From Tolypothrix campylonemoides VB511288 (GTDB taxonomy: Bacteria; Cyanobacteriota; Cyanobacteriia; Cyanobacteriales; Nostocaceae), in contig JXCB02000001.1 of assembly GCA_000828075.3 (NCBI GenBank), positions 1,162,412 through 1,226,411 of the forward strand: a stretch of DNA of 64,000 nucleotides, in the 5' to 3' direction. The notes beneath the pieces are model-generated. The model did not search any database. It was not told the DNA's origin and saw nothing but the letters and a program-made list of their open reading frames with translations. Below are positions 59,552-64,000 of this stretch, piece by piece. Position numbers and translations under genes: made by a program. Numbering within the stretch: the first letter of the stretch is position 1; every line of letters starts with the position of its first letter.

Positions 59552-60967
59552 ATGACAACCCCACAAGAAGTTCTGAAGCGAATTCAGGACAATAACATTC
59601 AGATGATCGATCTGAAATTCATCGATATGCCAGGAACCTGGCAGCACCTCACGGTTTACCATAACCAAATCGATGAAACTTCCTTCACAGACGGCGTACC
59701 TTTCGACGGTTCTAGTATCCGGGGTTGGAAAGCCATCAATGAATCAGACATGGCGATGGTACTCGATCCCAACACTGCCTGGATCGACCCTTTCATGAAA
59801 GAGCCAACTCTAAGTATCATTTGTAGCATCAAGGAACCACGGACAGGTGAATGGTACACCCGTTGCCCCCGCGTTATTGCCCAAAAAGCAGTAGATTATC
59901 TGGTTTCCACTGGTGTTGGTGATACAGCTTTCTTTGGTCCGGAAGCCGAGTTTTTCATCTTTGATGATGTCCGCTTTGACCAAACCGCGCACCAAGGCTA
60001 CTACTACGTAGATTCGGTTGAAGGTCGTTGGAATTCTGGTAAAGAAGAAGGTCCTAACCTGGGTTACAAACCAGCCTACAAACAGGGTTACTTCCCAGTT
60101 CCCCCCACCGATACTTTCCAAGATATCCGTACAGAAATGCTGCTGACAATGGCAGAGTGCGGCGTACCCATTGAAAAGCAGCACCACGAAGTCGCTACTG
60201 GTGGTCAGTGCGAATTGGGCTTCCGTTTTGGTAAGTTGATCGAAGCAGCCGACTGGCTGTTGACTTACAAATATGTCATCAAAAACGTAGCTAACAAGTA
60301 CGGCAAAACCGTCACCTTTATGCCTAAGCCAATTTTTGGCGATAACGGCTCTGGGATGCACACCCACCAATCCATTTGGAAAGATGGTCAACCGCTGTTT
60401 GCTGGTGATAAATACGCTGGCTTGAGTGAAACGGCGTTGCACTACATTGGCGGTATCCTCAAGCATGCACCAGCACTGCTGGCACTTACCAACCCCACTA
60501 CCAACTCTTACAAGCGCTTGGTACCTGGTTATGAAGCACCTGTAAACTTGGCTTACTCCCAAGGGAACCGTTCTGCTTCTATCCGTATTCCTTTGTCTGG
60601 TACTAACCCCAAAGCCAAGCGCTTGGAGTTCCGCTGTCCTGATGCGACTTCTAACCCCTACCTTGCCTTTGCTGCGATGCTGTGCGCTGGTTTAGATGGC
60701 ATTAAGAACAAAATTGACCCAGGTCAACCTCTAGATAAGAATATTTATGAACTTTCTCCAGAAGAACTGGCGAAAGTTCCTTCAACTCCAGGTTCTCTAG
60801 AGTTGGCGTTGGAAGCACTGGAGAATGACCACGCCTTCTTGACAGAACCAGGCGTGTTCACCGAAGACTTCATTCAAACTTGGATTTCCTACAAGCTGGA
60901 TAATGAAGTCAACCCAATGCGGTTGCGTCCTCATCCCTACGAATTTGCCCTCTATTACGATGCTTAA
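59552..60967 (+). CDS. glnA: Type I glutamine synthetase
   Basis: 471 residues. Makes glutamine from glutamate, ammonia and ATP; central to nitrogen assimilation. N-terminal [22 protein letters not shown]-binding [16 protein letters not shown], and the adenylylation-region NPYLAF and C-terminal [18 protein letters not shown] are all present. Cyanobacterial GSI is controlled not by adenylylation but by the inactivating factors GifA/GifB; gifA lies convergently 120 bp downstream. An NtcA box lies upstream. A strong terminator follows. Confidence 0.97.
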   Translation: MTTPQEVLKRIQDNNIQMIDLKFIDMPGTWQHLTVYHNQIDETSFTDGVPFDGSSIRGWKAINESDMAMVLDPNTAWIDPFMKEPTLSIICSIKEPRTGEWYTRCPRVIAQKAVDYLVSTGVGDTAFFGPEAEFFIFDDVRFDQTAHQGYYYVDSVEGRWNSGKEEGPNLGYKPAYKQGYFPVPPTDTFQDIRTEMLLTMAECGVPIEKQHHEVATGGQCELGFRFGKLIEAADWLLTYKYVIKNVANKYGKTVTFMPKPIFGDNGSGMHTHQSIWKDGQPLFAGDKYAGLSETALHYIGGILKHAPALLALTNPTTNSYKRLVPGYEAPVNLAYSQGNRSASIRIPLSGTNPKAKRLEFRCPDATSNPYLAFAAMLCAGLDGIKNKIDPGQPLDKNIYELSPEELAKVPSTPGSLELALEALENDHAFLTEPGVFTEDFIQTWISYKLDNEVNPMRLRPHPYEFALYYDA

Positions 60968-61005
60968 TTAAGAACGCTATTTGAGAGCATTTTGAAACCG
61001 TAACT

Positions 61006-61034
61006 AAAGCCACCCACGTTGGGTGGCTTTTTTT
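61006..61034 (+). terminator. Rho-independent terminator of glnA
   Basis: AAAGCCACCCA (61006-61016) pairs perfectly with TGGGTGGCTTT (61020-61030), loop CGT, T run continuing to 61034. Confidence 0.9.
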
Positions 61035-61036
61035 GG

Positions 61037-61066
61037 TGTACAGACGCGATATATCGTATCTGTACA
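61037..61066. repeat. Degenerate palindrome between glnA and gifA
   Basis: TGTACAGA and TCTGTACA outer arms around GCGATATATCG. Related to the perfect palindrome at 45305-45334. Confidence 0.5.
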
Positions 61067-61086
61067 AAATTTAATAATCTTGACAT

Positions 61087-61287
61087 CTAGCTCATAGCCG
61101 CATTACTGCGATCGTAAGTCATGCGAGCGGTAGGGTCGATTTTCCCTTGGGTAGGGTTCCAGTAAGTAGAGACTTCTCCGGGAAGACCTAATTCCTCACC
61201 AGTACGCTCCAGCATCGATTGTTGACGATTCTTAATGAGCTGATAGTGACGCATCATTAAAGCACGAGCTTTTTCTTGAGTAGACAT
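61087..61287 (-). CDS. gifA: Glutamine synthetase inactivating factor IF7
   Basis: 66 residues. MSTQEKARALMMRHYQLIKNRQQSMLERTGEELG and the C-terminus MTYDRSNAAMS are the IF7 pattern. IF7 is a small basic, intrinsically disordered protein that binds and blocks GSI when ammonium is plentiful; its Arg residues, present here, mediate binding. It is adjacent to and convergent with glnA as in Anabaena. SD GGAGGA precedes the ATG. A perfect NtcA box overlaps its promoter. Confidence 0.9.
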   Translation of the reverse strand: MSTQEKARALMMRHYQLIKNRQQSMLERTGEELGLPGEVSTYWNPTQGKIDPTARMTYDRSNAAMS

Positions 61288-61347
61288 ACGAAAGTCCTCC
61301 GTAATAATTTCAGTAATGTTATGATTAGCTGACTTTTAAGTAAATCT

Positions 61348-61378
61348 AGTATAACTCTAATTCTGTATCTAAAGTTAC
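61348..61378 (-). promoter_or_regulatory. gifA promoter with NtcA box
   Basis: On the minus strand GTAACTTTAGATAC (61378-61365) is a perfect GTA-N8-TAC box. TATACT (61353-61348) 11 bases on is a good -10. The box therefore covers the -35 region, the arrangement expected for NtcA repression of gif genes under nitrogen shortage. Confidence 0.7.
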
Positions 61379-61453
61379 GAAATAATATTTCGTTCATAAA
61401 AATTAACAATTTTCCGGCGTGGGGAGACGCACAGAAGTCTGTAGACGCGGAGC

Positions 61454-62394
61454 CTAGAGCCAATTTCCCACAAGAACATAGGGTGCCCAAAACATTGGAC
61501 GCTTGTAGCTGGGATTTTGCAACAAAGCTAGTTGAGCGTGACGAAGTGCTTCGGCTTTAGTCAGACGCGGCGTTTTGGCTAATTCTTGGTAAAATTGACT
61601 CATGAGTATGGCGGTAGACTCATCGTCTACATTCCACAAAGAAGCAAGCGTACTGCGTGCGCCAGCGCAGACAGCTATCCCAGCTAATCCTAAAGCAGCT
61701 CGATTATCCCCATTTACCGTCTCACAGGCACTGAGGACGAGCAATTCGATCGCTTCTGGTCTGTTTTCCTCTCGAATTCGCAAAAAGTCACTCAACTCGT
61801 TTACCTTAATCTGCTTATCCCAAGAGAGAATAAACGTCTTGTCGGCGTTGGAACTAAACTGTCCGTGCGTTGCCAAGTGAACCACCTTAAAAGGCAGCGA
61901 TTTCATCTGTTTTTCGATCGCCTGGGAGGTAAACTGCTGATTGAGCAGCACCTTCGTTCCTACTTGTGACTGAATCTCTTTTAACTCGCGTTCTACGTTG
62001 GGTAATGCTGAAAATCCTAAACGCGCCTCACTCAGTCCGGCTGTTAACGCCTGCAATTGTTTTCTTGGCAAGGGTTTGGGGTCGAATAGCTGTAAACCGG
62101 GAGAGAGGGCGATCGCATAGTTTTCCACCAGATATTGTTTGGCATCGTAGAGTGATGCCATCGGGATATTCCGCAATGCACCATCCAACACAAACACCAA
62201 GGTTTTCACTTGACTTTTGGCTAAGTCTGCCTCAGCAGGTCGAATTAACCAATCATACACCCGCCCAGACAAGGACTGAACCATTCGCAGCGTGTAGGGT
62301 TGGGCGATGTTTTCACGCAGTTGCGATAACGTTCTTTCTACGTCTTGCTTCACTACATTAGTAGCGTAGTGCTTGAGGTTCTTTTGCCAGCCCT
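61454..62394 (-). pseudogene. CHAT-domain protein, 5'-truncated
   Basis: The last 313 codons of a CHAT (caspase-like) protein. The catalytic pair is present: His in VVHLATHGQFSS and Cys in LLVLSACETVNGD, followed by AGARSTLASLWNVDD and the C-terminal WAPYVLVGNWL. The usual N-terminal TPR repeats are missing; the frame opens after a TGA near 62395, where the transposase remnant begins. A GTG at 62353 could start a 299-residue product. Truncated by insertion or deletion next to the IS110 remnant. Confidence 0.8.
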
Positions 62395-62463
62395 TTCAAC
62401 GCGAACAAATGAACTAGTAAGTCATTCCAATGATAGAAGTTGCAGATGAGTAGGAAAACTCTG

Positions 62464-62497
62464 AAGAAACACTTTCTGTAAGGCTTATGTAGCAAGG
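62464..62497. repeat. Left 34-bp direct repeat flanking the IS110 remnant
   Basis: AAGAAACACTTTCTGTAA is identical to 63551-63568; the remaining 16 bp, ending GCAAGG, match partly. Confidence 0.75.
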
Positions 62498-63600
62498 GTT
62501 GGAGAGAATGGAGTATTTTGCGTATCTTGAGGAATTGGGATAAGTTCAAGACCGAGAGCATGAGCTTTTTTCCTGAGATTTTTTAGGACTTGTTCTTGGT
62601 ATTTTTTCTCGTAGTAGTCCATGCCTGGGTCAGAGTATTGTCCAGTAGTTGCCCACATTTGGTAGAACAAGCGTGCCAATTTGTGAGCAGTTGCGGTAAT
62701 CGCTTTTGGGGCACCCAAGCGAGAGCGCAAGCGTCGATAAAAAGCTAAAACAAGCAGATCGGCTTTGAGTTAAAGAAAAAGCCGCCATACGAAAAGCTTT
62801 TGCCGCACGATTGACAACTGGGCGAGTTTGGGAACTTTTGACTTTACCTCCAGTAATTTTTTGACCTGGACATAAACCGTGAGCCTTGAACAAAAGTGTT
62901 TAACACTCGCAAAGCGTTCTCTTTCTAATCCAACTTCTGACAAGATTGTTTGTACAGCTAAAGCATCAAGACCATCTATAAGGGTAAAATCGACCCCTGC
63001 AATCTGGTAAAGATATTGACGTAAATCAAAAATTGGATTGTTGCCTGTTGGCTTTTTTCTACGTTTTCTTTTGGTTGGAGGAGGTTGATCATCAACTTTA
63101 ACTTCAAAAGATGCCAAACATTTTTCAATTTCTTGATCGATAGTGGCAATCTCTTGTTGATAAACTTGATAAAGGGTTAATTCTTGCTTAAGCACAAACA
63201 CATGTTCTGGGCGATAATCCCCAGTTAAGGCTTTGGCAATCTCTGTTGTGCTGCTCTTGATTCTAGGGTCTTTAAGTTTAGCTAAGACCTCCGGGTCTCG
63301 CTCGCCAGCTACAATTGCCCTGATAATTGCCATTCCCGTTAGACCAGTAATATCGCTTATCACTTTATGTAAATGTAGATTCATTTGAATAAGTGCTTTT
63401 TGCATTCGCTGCACATGACTTCCAGCACTTTTGATTAGGCATTCTCTTTGGCGAACGTAGCTACGTAAAACGCAAACTTGGTCTTCTGGGCGGAAAGAGC
63501 CAGATAATAAGCCGTAAGTGTGTAATTGCTGCAACCACTGACAGTCTTTCAAGAAACACTTTCTGTAATCCATATACAGCAAGGCTTTTAGAGATTTAAG
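62485..63600 (-). pseudogene. IS110-family transposase remnant
   Basis: Three frames are needed. From about 63580 CQWLQQLHTYGLLSGSFRP through VQRMQKALIQMNLHLHKVISDITG to FTLIDGLDALAVQTILSEVGLE; then GLCPGQKITGGKVKSSQTRP and NRAAKAFRMAAFSLTQS; then SRLGAPKAITATAHKLARLFYQM to the TAA at 62485. The N-terminal DEDD catalytic part is missing. The remnant is flanked by 34-bp direct repeats (62464-62497 and 63551-63584). Confidence 0.85.
63551..63584. repeat. Right 34-bp direct repeat flanking the IS110 remnant
   Basis: Partner of 62464-62497. It replaces the sequence that should encode the residues before KDCQWLQ in an intact IS110 transposase. Confidence 0.75.
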
Positions 63601-63800
63601 TGAAATGTGTTTCTTTCATATTTCACGGGAGCGAAAAACGCGCCCGTGAGAGGCTCAGATCTTGCACCTAACCGTATAACCCTGGGTTTAGTCAAAAGCA
63701 GCGCAATAAAGCTACAGCTTTTTTCTTGATTTTTCTGGTTAAAAATAAGGGTTTTAGGCTTAGTATTGTGTGTCATAAGTAACCCTTAGGGTTACTTGTT

Positions 63801-64000
63801 TCAATAGGTATCTAAAAGGCGTGCAGTCGAAACATGACGATGTTTATGATCAACAATTAAAAGTCCGCGTTTTTTCTTCGGACTTCTTATAGCTTTGAGA
63901 AAACGTTTGAGATTCACGCCAGTTGCCAGTTGTTGTAAAAGTTGTGCCATTTGGTCTAAAGAATATGTCCTAAATATTTCCCACTGCTGGGATGGAATAG
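63801..64000 (-). CDS. C-terminal end of a probable transposase (continues beyond window)
   Basis: 66 codons at the window edge, ending at a TGA (63801-63803). WEIFRTYSLDQMAQLLQQLATG, PKKKRGLLIVDHK and the terminal HRHVSTARLLDTY recall the tails of cyanobacterial IS4-like transposases, which often end in HVSTA(K/R)LL. The rest is outside the window. A palindrome GTAACCCTTAGGGTTAC (63779-63795) lies just after it. Confidence 0.5.
   Translation of the reverse strand, partial: IPSQQWEIFRTYSLDQMAQLLQQLATGVNLKRFLKAIRSPKKKRGLLIVDHKHRHVSTARLLDTY

Overview
The window reads as chromosome of a filamentous, probably heterocyst-forming (Nostocales-type) cyanobacterium. Seen directly: frequent GCGATCGC (HIP1-like) octamers, the phycobilisome core gene apcF, a Rubisco activase with a Rubisco small-subunit-like tail, glnA next to the GS-inactivating-factor gene gifA, an acpP-fabF-tkt cluster, the 2-oxoglutarate decarboxylase / succinic semialdehyde dehydrogenase pair, a photoreceptor-type chemoreceptor, two class III adenylate cyclases and a Ser/Thr kinase. 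No rRNA, tRNA or CRISPR array was recognised.

Layout. 0-0.6 kb: C-terminus of a Thr/Ser/Asn repeat protein. 0.8-6.8 kb: housekeeping (HdrB-like protein, acpP, fabF, tkt). 6.9-12.1 kb: acetyltransferase, a MHYT-GAF-PAS/LOV chemoreceptor, a voltage-gated K+ channel, a deaminase. 12.2-13.2 kb: decayed ISAs1-type transposase. 13.4-21.2 kb: rca, small hypotheticals, serA, prmA, hsp20. 21.6-26.5 kb: a complete CUT1-type sugar ABC importer. 26.7-30.1 kb: an intact IscB gene with an upstream omegaRNA/HEARO-like RNA, between remnants. 30.5-33.1 kb: GAF-GAF-PAS adenylate cyclase. 33.1-33.8 kb: hairpin-bounded, IS605-like remnant with a small ribbon-helix-helix gene and no tnpB. 34.4-38.2 kb: two proteins with HMA-like domains, one fused to a PAP2 phosphatase, then a glutathione S-transferase gene split by an IS630-type element. 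38.2-45.6 kb: DUF2808 protein, half-size GDT1-type transporter pair, aminotransferase, and a locus with two P-loop NTPases around a 49-residue membrane protein. 45.8-57.8 kb: 2-OG bypass pair, FHA-GAF cyclase, kinase, tlyA, DUF29, oxidoreductase, aldehyde dehydrogenase. 58-61.3 kb: gif-like repeat protein, apcF, glnA, gifA. 61.4-64 kb: truncated CHAT protein and transposase debris.

How the genes work together. The clearest functional units are fatty-acid elongation (acpP/fabF), the cyanobacterial TCA bypass (2-OG decarboxylase plus SSADH), the sugar importer, and nitrogen control: glnA has a near-consensus NtcA box upstream, gifA has a perfect one overlapping its -35 region, and a two-repeat gif-like protein lies 1.3 kb from glnA.

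The intergenic DNA is unusually rich in small mobile DNA: two MITE-like elements with intact terminal inverted repeats and target duplications (15.4 and 21.3 kb), an IS630-related MITE family, a 73-bp inverted pair around two permease genes, and several palindrome families, some in frame inside genes. The strongest candidates for a second look are the IscB/omegaRNA element, the orphan IS605-like RNA region, the dual photosensor chemoreceptor, the HMA-PAP2 fusion, the two-NTPase/small-membrane-protein locus and the gif-like protein. All functions are judged from sequence alone; no database search was run.
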